A stretch of DNA of 64,000 nt, from positions 12,778,601 to 12,842,600 of the forward strand of contig CM070877.1 in assembly GCA_036365515.1 (NCBI GenBank), read 5' to 3'. Positions 35,576 through 47,473 of the stretch are shown here, piece by piece. A program made the position numbers and the translations under genes. Source of the stretch: Torymus aiolomorphi (taxonomy: Eukaryota > Arthropoda > Insecta > Hymenoptera > Torymidae). The notes beneath the pieces were generated by a model. That model was given only the letters and a program-made list of their open reading frames with translations, did no database searches and was not told where the DNA came from. Each line of letters starts with the position of its first letter. The first letter of the stretch is position 1.

Positions 35576-36330
35576 AAATGTTATACATATATAATGTTGG
35601 ACTCAATAATGTGATTTATAATACAGTGTAAAATTGGGATAAGATTTTCTAGTTGTACATACTTGAGCGTAAATAAAATTTTACGTTATCATTTAATCGA
35701 TTCTTTTATTTTGTAAATAACCTATACTATATATAACCCATATTTGTTAAGATTATAATTTCTGCTATAATTTGAAATTCATTCAAATTATAAAATATAT
35801 ATAATTAATTGTAACTTGAGTTTGTAATCGTATTCACAATTTTACTCCCCACACTGAGAGAAAAATATTCTTGCCATAAATATATATGTTAACTATTAAC
35901 ATAGTATATTCGATTTTGGAGCAATGATATATATTTTAATATGTATATGCGCTATAGGTGTGGTAAGTATACGAGCATACGTGAGCCAAATAGCTGTATA
36001 TGTTAATAGTTAACATATGGCTAGTTCTCACAAGTATACCGTCGTTTGGCGATGATAATAGTATTTATAATTAAAAATTTGCATGTTTCAGCATCGAAAA
36101 ATTAAATACTACACAATGAATGTTGAAACAGCTTTATTTTTAATATAATATTTTATAATATTATGAAATATATTACAAAAACTCTATTTCTAACTCCAGT
36201 TTCCTCAGCTTGAAAATGGATGATTTCCTCCTTAGTTGAAATCTAATAAATAAAAGTTCAATTAATATAATGATATGGTAATGAATTATTAAAATAATAT
36301 AAAATTTATACTTTTACACATTCGTTTTAA

Positions 36331-36892
36331 GGGGGTTCATCCAACCAGTAACGTATCAAGAATCAATGTCACCCCGCACCGCGCGCACAGGCTTGCTCGC
36401 ATGGGGCCCCCACTCTTGTAGTCAGAGCGTGTGTTTATACGGGACTGATACTGACACATACACATAGCTTCGTGCCATCTGTGAGCGTGCACACAGAGCG
36501 GCGCTCGTCTGTGTGTTCCCCCACCGCTCCAGCGTCGTCTGCACGCGCGGCCGTACACCTAAAATTCCATACTTTCAACTACAATATCTTAAAAACGGTG
36601 AAGCTAGGATCTCTGAACTTGTAATATGATATTCTAATTATTGATCTTAATAACCTATTAGTTTTTCAGACAAACGCTAAATGTATCTTTTAAGTTATAG
36701 ACTGAATCGATCTTTCGCGCGTGTGCGTCCCATAAGACGCCGTGTTAAAATGCTCAACTTTGACAATTAATATCTCGATAACGGTGAAGCTAGGCTCTTT
36801 TTTGTGAGGATATCATATAGATAATGATGTCAGGTACATGTGAAAAAAGTTTCAAAGACTTCCTAAATAAACTGAAAATTGGATGAACTCCC
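36331..36892. mobile_element. TTAA-flanked foldback inserted at the end of the SAM-like coding region
   Basis: TTAA at 36327-36330 and 36893-36896. Ends GGGGGTTCATCC and, complemented, GGGAGTTCATCC. The interior is partly GC-rich. It cuts the SAM-like reading frame just after its conserved part. Confidence 0.8.
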
Positions 36893-37238
36893 TTAATTTC
36901 AGTCTCACTCCAAGCACAGGGAATAAATCTTTGAAATCTTGAGGATTTTGAATTAGTTCTTCTAAGATATCAAAATCAGTGATGTTATTTTCTGTATGAA
37001 TGTAATAAAGTATAGTATTAGGGAATATAGTTTAATAATATGATAAAGGATAAGTGGAAAATATAGTTTTGCAATATAATCAAGGATATTATTAAGAAAT
37101 GTAGTTTGAGGTTAGAAAGACTAGTAAATTGACTCAGCGCCACATACTTAGTGTTTTGTAAAAATATATGTTATTACACTTACCTTTTAATATCTCTTCG
37201 CATTCTTCAAGTTCCCAAATCTTCAGAATTACTTCCAT
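36893..37238 (-). CDS. Small SAM-like domain gene inside a transposon (partial)
   Basis: Exon 1 (37238-37184) starts MEVILKIWELEECEEILK and ends at a strong donor (G/GTAAGTG). Exon 2 begins after ACAG at 36991 and reads ENNITDFDILEELI, then NPQDFKDLFPVLGVRLKLK. The phases agree. The pattern of a W-L-E-Y/C start, an Ile-Asp turn, then DLKELFP-LG-RLK is that of a SAM domain, a short helical protein-protein interaction module. A TTAA element sits directly after the conserved helix. Beyond it the frame reads a few more codons, so the protein would be about 60 residues. It lies within CACTGAG terminal repeats, which suggests capture by, or an accessory role in, the transposon. The assignment rests on pattern only. 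Confidence 0.55.
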
Positions 37239-37658
37239 ATTGAAGAAAACGACTACACGATGAAAACCACAAATCCGCAGTCACTCCTAAATTGATGCAG
37301 AGAGCCATCAGCTAAAAGGCGGGAAGCCGGCAAAACGTGATGCCGATGATGCCGGAACTGGATGCCCTCTACAGGCAATATTACACATGATCACCGTAAA
37401 CTTCATATATTAACTATTAACATATGAGCGTATATTACATACAATCCATTTCGATTAGGATAAAAAATATATTGATAAACATAAAACTATTACATGATAT
37501 AAGTTAATATATTGCGAATATTTGATCCTATCATATATATAGATTAACAATAAGAATATTTTTCTCTCAGTGCATTGTCAAATGTAAAAATTGTTTTGGT
37601 CAATTCTGACCAGATCCGTTGGGAGCAGGAAAGAAAATAGACTACGATGTTAAGTAGT

Positions 37659-37697
37659 TGTAACGTTTCGTCGACGGGTTTGTCGACCTCTTCAGGC
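37659..37697 (-). ncRNA. Hammerhead-like motif, likely Penelope-like 3' remnant
   Basis: On the minus strand: CCTGAAGAG, then GTCGAC-loop-GTCGAC (a 6-bp stem), then GAAACGTT. CTGANGA and GAAA match the hammerhead core, with one unpaired G before the stem as in the copy at 47474. No GIY-YIG coding sequence remains nearby. Confidence 0.4.
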
Positions 37698-37904
37698 TTT
37701 ATTAAAAAATAATAATATAATTAATAGAACGAGCTCACACTAGTCTTAACTTACAATGGTTGAAAAAATTTTTAAAAAAAATGCGAAACGAATTACCTAA
37801 GAGGAAGCTTTGTAATGGTGAAAAAAATTTTCGAGACAAAAAATGTTCAAGATGTTTTAAGGCGATATATGTCGATATTTGTTGATTTTGAGAACATTTT
37901 TTTC

Positions 37905-37918
37905 GTGTGTGTGTGTGT

Positions 37919-37968
<50 letters not shown>
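37905..37968. repeat. (TG)n microsatellite
   Basis: A TG run with one interruption. It precedes a diverged dispersed repeat, as TG runs do at 60.8-61.2 kb. Confidence 0.95.
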
Positions 37969-37971
<3 letters not shown>

Positions 37972-38720
37972 CTCTTTATATCTCGGAAACGAATCGACCG
38001 ATTTTCGTCGGACAAAGACTATTTTCTTCGTCTTGCGAAAAAAACTCTGTACCTTGATGGATATTTGAGTTTTTATTGATTTTCTTTTTTTTTATAACCA
38101 AAAACGATTTTGAATTTTTTTGATTTTTTTATATCTTACAGCCATTATTACATAATATAATGAACTTTTTTTGAAAGGTATTTAAATTACCTATATTTTC
38201 TTTAATATTTAAATTATCTTCACTCTGTCATTTGTTATGAAGGAAAACGTTTTTATATTTCATAAATTAATTTCTCAAAAAATATTTTATTTATCGACTT
38301 GAAATTTTAACCACTCATTACACTCATTGAAAACTATATTTTGTTAAAATTTCAAGAGATTATCTTCATTTGTTTTTTTAGAAAAAAATTATTTTAGGAA
38401 AAATTTGCGTTTTCGTTGTCGGATGATATCAAGAGTAAAAATTATCCAATCATCTTAAAATTTGGCATAGATGTAGCTTTTATATATCTTCAGATCGAGT
38501 TCGTTGCCCAAAAAAATCGGCTAATTACGAAAAAAGATATTTGAGATTAAAAATTTTTTTTTTTATTTTCGAATCGTGTTTACTCAGAAAATATTTGATT
38601 TATCGACTTAAAATTTTAACCACTTAATAAACTCATTGAAGTATATATTGTTAAAATTTTAAGAGATATCTTCATTTGTTTAAAAAAAAAAAAAATTATT
38701 TTAGAAAAAAATTTGCATTT
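37969..38720 (+). repeat. Dispersed repeat shared with 61.2-63.3 kb
   Basis: 38195-38660 recurs in the same orientation at about 62820-63290 with high similarity. It contains units ending in AAAGATATTTGAGATTAAAA, which also occur at about 61761, 62085, 62350 and 63145. It is non-coding and low-complexity at protein level. Confidence 0.75.
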
Positions 38721-39718
38721 TCGTTGTCGCACGTATCCAAATACGTTTCCCCAGTGAATAGAGACTCAATAACGACGATTTTATAATTTTATTCTTAAAA
38801 AAATAATGTTTTTTATGCAGAATCTTTATATAAAATGAAATAATAATTTTGAAGGATTAGAAAATTATCGCCATGTTAGATTAACAATAAATAGAAAATT
38901 TTAATTTATTTTATAAGACTGTAAGACCGATGGAAAAATTCTCATCAGTTGATAGTAAGTTGCAGTCGACATAAGTAATATTTTTAATGAATAAATAGAA
39001 AAATTGATATTTTCATATTTTTGAAGAAAATGTTCGTTAAGTTTGTCAAAATTTACAAACTTAAATTTAAAATAAATTATATTTTTAAGACATTGCGATC
39101 GGCGAAAGATGTGATCCCCAGAAAATATCAGTCACAAATTAAATTGATCTTTTCTAGATCAATAAATTTTTATTAATTTGAAAGTCTGAGCTCTAGTTTC
39201 ATAAACCTGTTCTTTTTATTTTGTTATTCTTAAAGTTCAATTGTAACATTCCCAATAGTATGGGTTATGGTAATAGAAGATACAATTGTTAGAATGAGAG
39301 GGTACATTTATATTAGAGAGATAGTATGTGCGCAGCGCCACCTTACACAAGAATAGGTAAGCGTATAGTGAGAGCGAGGGGAGCGTTACTCAGCTGTTGT
39401 CCTCCGTCATGAGCGGTTGTATTTTGAGAGAGAGAACTGTACTGCACATTAGATTAGGTGTTTAATAAAAGTTGTTACTGTTCACAAGACTGGTTTATTT
39501 GAACAAACCCTTTGATTTTAGCAACAATAATAAAATTATGTTGTTAAACGACTTTTAACCGAATGAAAACTATTGTATTGATATAATCTTTATTTATCTC
39601 CTGATATAACTCCTGATAGATACAATACACCCCCTGATAGATACAATAACAAAATTTACAAAAATTAAATAGACTAGGATCCAAGGTCAAATAATTAAAG
39701 GCTATGGTTAAGCAATTA
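38721..39718. other. AT-rich DNA downstream of the ankyrin gene
   Basis: Minus-strand AATAAA at 39589-39594 is a good polyadenylation signal for the ankyrin gene ending at 39719. Nothing else is recognised. Confidence 0.5.
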
Positions 39719-42061
39719 TTAGAACTCGAATGCTTTGACCATGGCTTCCAATTCTTTTGCATTCAAATGCCGAAAAATGTTCAGTGCGGAATCATGTTCT
39801 AGATTCCATGATTTCCTGACGAACACCAACGCCTGGTCTAAGTACGACGGCACCCTTTGCAAGTCATCGTACCATCGACGTAGGCGGTCTCCGTACACTG
39901 GAAACCGATAGAGCTCATTCGACTCCACGAGCTCCACTAATTTTTCGCTGCATCGCCACAGTAGGTCCACTCCTATTGCGTTTTTCGTAAAGATGTTAGA
40001 GTATGTGAGGCAGATGTGCAAACCCATTTCTCGCAAGACCTCTATCTCCTTGCGGCACGCGTCCCTAATGCTGGTGATTTCGTTCTCGGAGAGGTGGCCC
40101 GACTCGCGAATTATGTTAAGCAGAAGGTCGTTATCATGATTTGTTACGTCGCTGGAGTTGGTGTGATGAAGCACCTCGAGATGCTCCAGCTGTCTCTCTG
40201 TAAAAGCGCATCTGCGACTTATGTAATAATAAGCCATATAATGTTCTCTCTCGATGAATTGGATGTCGGCGCCGTAAAAAAAGAGAGCACGCAGGGAGTT
40301 CTCGTCTTTACTCCACATGGCGATGTCGATTGGCCTCACATCACTTAAGTTGCGGGCATTTAAGTCAGCACCAGCCTCTACTAAGAAGCGGATTATGCGA
40401 CCGTGACGGTCATCTACCGAGAAAATACCAAATTAGAGAAATTATTATTAATTTTATAAAACTAATTTATTTGTGAGTAATTTTAGAGATATTTGAATTT
40501 AAATTAAAGCATGGGTTTGATATGAAAAATTGTTCAAGTTAAAAGTAAAAAAAAAGAATCAGCAATTCGACTAAGGATAAAAATATTTAAAATATTTTAG
40601 ACGAAATTAAGTAATTGAAATAATCAAAATGGCTCTGTTGTGTTCTTTTGACTTACCCCCGTAAAAATTGAAGCTATTGCAACAACATTGCTACTATATT
40701 GGAAATTAATATCGCTGATGTATTGGCAATATAGATGTACAACAATTGCAAGGCTATTGGCGGTATTTGCCTTGGGTGCTATTTCCAATGTATTGCCAAT
40801 ATCTTAAGATTTAACTTTCGAAAAAAAAAATTCTTAGGTAGATTCGAATTAGGAATCTTCGGATTACTATACTTGCTCGGTACCTACCGAGCTATTTCGT
40901 TGTTTCTGTTAATGAACGAAATGGAGGTTAAAAGTTGAAACAAGTGATCATTTATTTTGAAGTAGATTTAACCTCCATTTCGTTCATTAACAGAAACAAT
41001 ACGAAATGGAGGTTAAAAGTTGAAACACGTGATCATTTATTTTGAAGTAGATTTAACCTTTATTTCGTTCATTAACAGAAACAACGAAATAGCTCGGTAG
41101 GTACCGAGCAAGTATAGTAATCCGAAGATTCCTAATTCGAATCTACCCAAGAATTTTTTTTTCGAAAGTTAAATCTTAAGATATTGGCAGTACGTTGGAA
41201 ATAGCACCCAAGGCAAATAGCGCCAATAACTTTGCAATTGTTGTACATCTATATTGCCAATACATCAGCGATATTAATTTCCAATACAGTAGCAATGTTG
41301 TTGCAGTAGTTTCAATTTTTACGCGGGTATATATACAAACATTTGTTTGTAATGCACAAAGTTCATGTCGTCGCTCCCGAATAAAAAGGTGCCATCTCAG
41401 CGGCTGGTTAGAAAAGGGGTCATTTGGGCGCCCGTTTAGAGGAGAATGGGCCGTACACGAAAAAAGGAACAGATAAAAAGAACAAGAATTACATGGGTTT
41501 CTACATCTATATATACGAGGAACAACGAAATACAGAAGGAACAAGAGGTATATATAGAAATACTAACCCATGCTATTCTTTTTCTTTATATCCTGTTCCT
41601 TTTTTCGTGTACGATCCTGAAGTTATTTCGGCGTCCGGTTAGAGGAGTAATCTCGCAAGCGAATTTTTTTATCTCTGATTTATGTTGGAAGCCCTCCCAA
41701 AGTATACTTTTCGGAAGAACTTTACATCGCTTTATATAGTAGTTATTTTTATATTACTAGAATTTTTAGGCATACTACGCTGTATCTTTGCTCTGTTTAA
41801 AAATATTTTAGTAAATTTTTTTCAAAAATGTTTATTCAAAATAGATTTTAATTCAACAATAATGAACGTGATCGGCGCCATGTTCAATTTTTCACGAATC
41901 TCGATATCTCAAATCTACTAGCGTTCGAGTGCGAGAAAATTTTACGTACTTAGGAAAAAAATCAAAACGAACGAGTTTTGAACGACAAAAATACATTAGT
42001 TATGAACTTTACTTATATCTATAATTTATGTGCGTGTGCGTGTGCGCATGCATGTGTGTCT

Positions 42062-42104
<43 letters not shown>

Positions 42105-42136
42105 GGTGGGTGTGTGTGTGTGGTGGGTGGGTGGGT

Positions 42137-42177
<41 letters not shown>

Positions 42178-44958
42178 TAACCAATGATGTTGTCTAAATT
42201 ATACATATAACTAAATTCCTTTTAATATTGGTAATATTAAAAATTATTTTATTACTTTTAAATTAAAATATTATTATAATATAAAATAATTAATATTCAC
42301 TCTGGTAACAATAAAAGGCTCTTCCGAAAAATATATTTTGGCAGTGCTGCTAACCTAAATCAGAAATAAAAAAAATTAGCGCCCGAGATGACGGCTTATC
42401 TAACCGAGCGCCGAGATGGCCCCTTTTCCAACCGGGCGCTGAGATGGCACCTTTTCTAACCGAGCACTGAAATGGCACCCTTTTTAACCGGGCCCTGAGA
42501 TGGCACCTTTTTATTCAGGAGCAACGATATATAATAATTTGACCTTGATGAAAATCGATTCCATTTTTCGCCTAATAATATTTTTCTAGCTATATACTAC
42601 GTCGAGAGTGAGAGAGACAGAATCAAGCTAAAAATTATGGTTTTCGTTTATATCTTCTTAAAGAGTACTGCAAGTGAATTTTACTCTAGAATTTCTTATT
42701 TATACTTGGATAAACTATCGTTCTTGCTAAATATTTTTAATTATATCATTAAATTATCCTGAAATATTTAGACGAATATTTCATAAGTTTACGAGATTCT
42801 AACGCTCCTCCATTAAATGAGAAATATGACTGAAATAATCGTTTCACTGCTACCAAATAATTAGTTATTTTTCTTATCTATCTACCGGGGGAGGGATAAC
42901 ATAATATGACAAAGTACTCACCATTCCAATTATCGTCCTTTCTTGCTTCGACGCACACGTGCAACGGAGTCGACTGTACCGCTCCCCCCTTCACGTTGGC
43001 ATCGGTGCCGTGTTCCAGAAATAGCCTGACGATCTCGACGTGTAGCTTTTGGCAAGCTGCATGTAGAGGTGTCCAACTGTGTGGCGTACCTTTCGCATTC
43101 CAGTCAGCGCCCCGTTTCAGGAGCAGCGCCACGTGGTTTGGGTGGTCTAATATCGCAGCCATGTGCAACGGCGTCAAGTTAAAAGGGAGTCCTTTTATGT
43201 CAACTTTCGCTCCGGCATCAAGTAGCGCCTGGGCGACGCTCGTATCGTCTCGTAGGGCTACCGCCAGATGCAGAGGAGTCCAACTATTCTCTTCTACATC
43301 CAAGTGCAGAAGAGTGTACCTAATCCATTTGGTGTGCTTGCGTGACGTGGCCGCGTTGATATCGATGGCGCTGTGCTCGAGAATGCCCTTGACAGCGGCC
43401 TCAGAGCCCCGCACGGAGGCGATGTGGAGATGCGAGAGCCCGCTCCGATCCACTGGATTCGCCCGGCACTGGCCGTGTCTCTCGAGCATCGCTTCAACTG
43501 CTCCATCGTTCTCCTCGTAAAAAGCTTTGTGCAGAGGCGTCTCGCCATATCTGTTCCTCAAACCGAGGTTAGCCCCATACCTCAGTAAGACCTTGACGAC
43601 GCTGGCATTCTTTGCTAAGTGGAGTGGAGTGAACCCGTTGCAGTGCATCTGTATATTGACATGAGCGCCGTGGTGAACAAGAGCCTCGACTACATCAACG
43701 AGGCCGTATTTGCACGCTAAATGCAAATAACTTTCACCAGATTTCTTGTCGACGGCGTTCACGGTCCAGGACTCATACATGCGGAGCATCGCCAGTGTCA
43801 AGTCGAGTAGTCCTTTTTCCTCCGCCATGAAGATGGGCGTGAGTCCATGGGGGCTCACGATACTAACATCAGCGCCGCAGCCCAATAACGTTAGCGCAAC
43901 GTCCTCGAACCCAAGTTCGATGCACAGTTGCAGCGGCGTGTAGCCAGGCCAGAGGAAGCAGCTTTCTGGGATTCGCTTGTTGATATCAGCTCCAATTCTG
44001 TAAACAGAAAAGACATTTGAATGTTAAGGGGGTGTGGTACTCATGTACTCTATTTTACCGGCAGAACACGGTAAATTCTATATTATTAAAATAAATATAT
44101 CGAATTACGTCTTATAAAGAGATAGTTGCCCTGTGCAATGTAATAATCTACCAGCCTGCGCAGTTTTGAGCCCAAATATCAATGGCACCCTAAAAAATTT
44201 TGCGAACGAAATTTCGGTTATATTTGTTCGCAAAATTTTTTAGGGTGTCGTTGACATTTGAGCTTAAAACTGCGTAGGCTGGTAGATTATTACATTGCGC
44301 AGGGCAACTATCTCTTTATAAGACGTAATTCGATATATTTATTTTAATAATATAGAATTTACCGTGTTCTGCCGGTAAAATAGAGTACATGAGTACCACA
44401 CCCTCTTAAGAATAATATAAATTTATTGCCCCGTGATTTCCTCTAACTGAATTTATCAATTCCTTATATTAATTTTTAATATAAATATCTCACACAAAAA
44501 TCGTGTAGGAAGATCTATCGTAAAATTAAAAAAAAAGGGTCAGATGTGTGTGTATGTCTAAAGTTTGTTACAATCGTTCGAAAAAAACACCACGCACGTG
44601 TTGCACATACTATTTTTTTAAACAAGCTATAAGAGATGTTTAATTTTTTATGCAAGGTTGGCGTGTAAAATGTAACCGATTAGCTACCTCTTAACTGCCG
44701 CCAAGCTTCCTCCAAGCGGAAGCAAAATTACTCTAAAAGTTATTTGAAAAATTGTACTTACTTAAATAACTGCCTGACAACGGTGCGATCCCTTGCGCAG
44801 CAGGCAAAGTGCAGAGCACTCATTTGCTCGCCTTCGCCCAACTTCTCGCCATATAGCTGCTTCTTGGCATTGTAAACTTTACTGTACATTGTCCCGAGTT
44901 TGCAAGTCGCTAAGAGTAGCGGCGTAAAACCGTTCTTGTCCTTTTTCACCAACGACAT
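39719..44958 (-). CDS. Ankyrin-repeat protein with PRANC-like C-terminus, three coding exons
   Basis: Exons 44958-44762, 43997-42922 and 40413-39719 join with consistent phases (AA/A gives Lys; G/AT gives Asp) and sum to 656 codons including the stop. Donors read GTAAGTAC and GTGAGTAC, acceptors TTTACAG and CGGTAG. About ten ankyrin repeats (TPLHLA-type motifs) fill exons 1-2 and the start of exon 3. The C-terminal 150 residues show a helical region with YRFPVYGDRLRRW and a final ALNIFRHLNAKELEAMV segment. They resemble the PRANC/F-box-like tail found in ankyrin proteins of parasitoid wasps, and would recruit an SCF ligase (inference). Oddity: a better start context with typical ankyrin sequence lies upstream at 45024, but is cut off by TAA before the ATG at 44958. 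The introns hold several transposons. Confidence 0.8.
40657..41332. mobile_element. 670-bp foldback in ankyrin intron 2
   Basis: Arms CCCCCGTAAAAATTG (left) and the complement near 41332 pair for over 300 bp, including a nested duplicated block around 40920-41085. Non-coding. Confidence 0.75.
41447..41623. mobile_element. Palindromic MITE with Harbinger-like ends
   Basis: GGCCGTACACGAAAAAAGGA and its approximate complement bound a 177-bp palindrome. The ends resemble those of the Harbinger element at 12509 (GGCCGGTTACACGCAAAAA). It is inserted in the left arm of the element above. Confidence 0.65.
42031..42178. repeat. GT / GGGT microsatellite
   Basis: Alternating TG runs and GGGTGGGTGGGT blocks. 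The G-runs could form quadruplex structures on the plus strand. Confidence 0.95.
44028..44405. mobile_element. Near-perfect TTAA-flanked palindrome in ankyrin intron 1
   Basis: TTAA at 44024-44027 and 44406-44409. Ends GGGGGTGTGGTACTC and GAGGGTGTGGTACTC. The arms are almost identical to the centre at about 44216. Confidence 0.88.
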
Positions 44959-45024
44959 TTAGTTCTTCAGCAGAGAACTTATTTCTTCTAAGTGCCCGCA
45001 GTCTATAGCCGCGAAGAGTTCCAT
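44959..45024 (-). pseudogene. Former N-terminus of the ankyrin protein, now a 21-codon upstream frame
   Basis: ATG at 45024 opens MELFAAIDCGHLEEISSLLK, a typical ankyrin-protein beginning in frame with the main protein. It ends in TAA directly followed by the ATG at 44958. Either a nonsense change removed the original start, or a stop-start pair allows reinitiation. Confidence 0.7.
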
Positions 45025-46737
45025 GTTTTTATATCACTTTGGAATGGATGGCTGCCATGATCTAAGCGATTGACGCGCACTGAAGTTTCCAAAAAGGTTT
45101 GCGAAATCCCTTCTAGCGACGCTCGTAACTTTCTCTCGCGGAGTTTTGCCCTTCTTAGCGCCTATACCTGAACGAACGAATCTGAAACATTTGGAGAGAG
45201 TGGGCTGCTGTGACTGGCTCGCTGCTTCTTGTGTGCAGTGGAGAAGTGAAATTTGTATACGCCTACCTCGAGCATGCGCAGCATAAAGGAGGTGATGGTA
45301 CTCTTGATTTAAACAAATAAACCTTTTGTATAGATTTACTCTTTATATGAACAGTAAATTATCATATACCTTTTTTAAAAGCACGTAAAATTAATACTTG
45401 AATAAATCATATTACGAAATAAACATCACGACAACACCTTCGTTTGCAAATAAAAATTTACCTCGGGAATTTGTAGTAACTATAAATAGATTCAGATCGG
45501 AACATTACAGTTTGGAAGCTTCTTTAGCTAAAATTGCGAACGAAGGAAAAAAATTAATTAAAAAGCTGCTTCAATTCAAAATACAACTACTGTTTTCATG
45601 GATATCCGTACGAATATGCAGAATAAAAAGAGGTAAGGAATAGAATTACAATATGACGATGATTAGCAGAAAGCCGAGCCGTGGCGGTCGTGGCTAGTTG
45701 GTACACTGAAAAACCCTTGGGTGCACTACTCGCCCGACAGGGACTGCCGCACTCTCAAACACGCAACTCGCTGCGTACCCGCGTTTGGCACTCCCCAGCG
45801 TCCAAAGCGAGAGAGCCGCTCGTCCGCAGCAGTGCAGCAGTGCGCCTATCGGTATCAGGTCTCCGTTGAGTGAGAGAGCGGCGAACTTACACTGTGATGT
45901 ACACAAGTTCTCCAGTAATCACCAAATCGAAGTGATCGTTTGTTCTGCGGATTGTAACGGTGAAATAACAATGAACGACTTTTTAAAAAAATTAAAACTA
46001 AGATTTATTTATTTCTCACTAATGACAAAATTATTAACTTTAAATTACTTAAGTGAAGTAAAAATATACAGAAATGTTCATTTTATCTGTTGAAACTAAT
46101 AAATAAAATAATAAATAAAATATAACAAAAATTAGTACAAAAAGTAATTGGCATTACCGCAGTAAATCACTCGCAGTAATTCCCTTATACACGAAGTAAT
46201 ATCAGCCTCAGATCTATTTTTCAAATAATTTTATCTAATTTGGAAATTATATTCATTTTATATAATATAAAATGCTTGTGCTAAAAAAACGCTGTAGTTA
46301 GAAAATTTATCCTACAGACATTAGCTATCCGAATGATCTTACGGCTTTTCTTTAAAAGTATAGCGTATTTTGCACACTAGTGCGGGAATATGCTATTTTG
46401 CAAACTCCGTTAGGAAAAAGTACATTTCGATACTAGTGCGAGAGAGATGATTCTCGTATGAGCGTAAGTCTGTCGTCCGAGCGAAGCGAGGGTGACAATT
46501 GAGCTGCCGGATAAGAGAATGGCCTTAGCGCTCAAAAATGTATATAGCTCGAATTCAGATTTTGATGATTGATTCTTGTAGAGAATTCAATAGTGCATCT
46601 TTTTTGCATTCAAAGTATGTCTCTAGTTATTTTCGTTTTTGAGTTATTTCACAAAAACGCTATTTTTTACCAGAATTTTTTCCACCTCAACCTGCCGAAT
46701 CTTTTATGTCTAAAGTTGAAGGTTTAACGCCATCCAT
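45025..46737. other. Intergenic stretch with a LINE scrap and GC-rich island
   Basis: The ankyrin promoter should be here (45025-45300). 45660-45900 is GC-rich without a recognised exon. 46370-46510 carries CGAGCGAAGCGAG and a GTACATTTCGA block related to the dispersed repeat at 2714. Confidence 0.45.
45398..45643 (+). pseudogene. Non-LTR retrotransposon ORF2 scrap
   Basis: The frame contains LPREFVVTINRFRSEHYSLEASLAK, i.e. the NR-R--HYSL-SL pattern seen after the reverse transcriptase/RNase H region of Jockey-like LINEs. Nothing else of the element is nearby. (Motif span about residues 21-45.). Confidence 0.5.
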
Positions 46738-46810
46738 TGTTATTCAAAAATTTTATTGAGTACGATCGTAGGAGGCAAAGATGTGAAAAGAAAACGACTT
46801 TTCTAATTGT

Positions 46811-46852
46811 GGCAACGTTTCTTCGGCTATTTACGCCAACCTCATCAGGCCC
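46811..46852 (-). ncRNA. Hammerhead-like motif, inverted copy
   Basis: Same as the motif at 47474-47515, but the pair closing the stem before GAAA is changed (A instead of C), which should weaken it. Confidence 0.4.
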
Positions 46853-47004
46853 TTTATTCGAAACACATATTATTTGTAGTTTTTTACATAAATTTACATA
46901 AACTTTTGAGTAACACATTTTTTATTTTTTACATTACCTAGCCTTATAGATCAAATATAATCCGTCGTCAATCAGATGTTATTTGATGACTAAAACCATC
47001 AACA

Positions 47005-47268
47005 TTGATCCCATGTTTATATACATTTGTACAGTGTTTACCTTATTTTGAATATGACTATAAAAATTCGGTGGTTAGTACACGCCAAGTAGAAAATAAA
47101 CATGAATTTGACTGGGATAATACGCGGATTTTAGATTTTGAAAGTAATTATTTAAAAAGATTGATTTCGGGAATGATTCACATAAAAAATAATAAAAACA
47201 GTATTAATAAAAAAGAAGATCTTCAAAAACTAAGTACCACGTATTTTCCCGTTATTAATTTATTATAG
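47005..47268 (+). pseudogene. Penelope-like endonuclease C-terminal fragment
   Basis: Residues HEFDWDNTRILDFESNYLKR followed by an IHIKNN..SINKKED block match the conserved tail after the GIY-YIG nuclease (conserved His, W/F-x-N, Y-x-KR and E-I-x-K). It ends at a natural stop at 47268. The first 20 codons come from the inverted tail, so the fusion is a by-product of the rearrangement. Confidence 0.7.
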
Positions 47269-47473
47269 TCATATTCAAAATAAGGTAAATACTGTACAAA
47301 TGTATATAAACATGGGATCAATGTTGATGGTTTTAGTCATCAAATAACATCTGATTGACGACGGATTATATTTGATCTATAAGGCTAGGTAATGTAAAAA
47401 ATAAAAAATGTGTTACTCAAAAGTTTATGTAAATTTATGTAAAAAACTACAAATAATATGTGTTTCGAATAAA

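Larger units (their letters stand above)
35852..37572. mobile_element. CACTGAG-terminated element carrying a SAM-like gene
   Basis: Ends CACTGAGAGAAAAAT (35852) and its exact complement (37572), flanked by CA (35850-35851, 37573-37574). Subterminal parts also pair (TAACTATTAACATA motifs). It contains a two-exon gene on the minus strand and was itself hit by a TTAA element (36331-36892). The rest of its interior is AT-rich. Confidence 0.75.
41368..42530. mobile_element. Foldback with inverted minisatellite ends in ankyrin intron 2
   Basis: The right end (42370-42530) holds four to five units of about 33 bp containing GAGATGGCACCTTTT. The left end (41368-41745) carries inverted counterparts (AAAAAGGTGCCATCTC) interrupted by a palindromic MITE. 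The loop contains a GT/GGGT microsatellite (42031-42178). Confidence 0.7.

Noticed and set aside
36337..36558. Frame with Cys/His/Arg in a GC-rich patch
   Set aside because: Inside a TTAA element and without domain pattern.
12032..46510. Repeated CGAGCG-AGCGAG patterns as CRISPR-like or protein-binding repeats
   Set aside because: They are scattered single hairpins, not an array with spacers.
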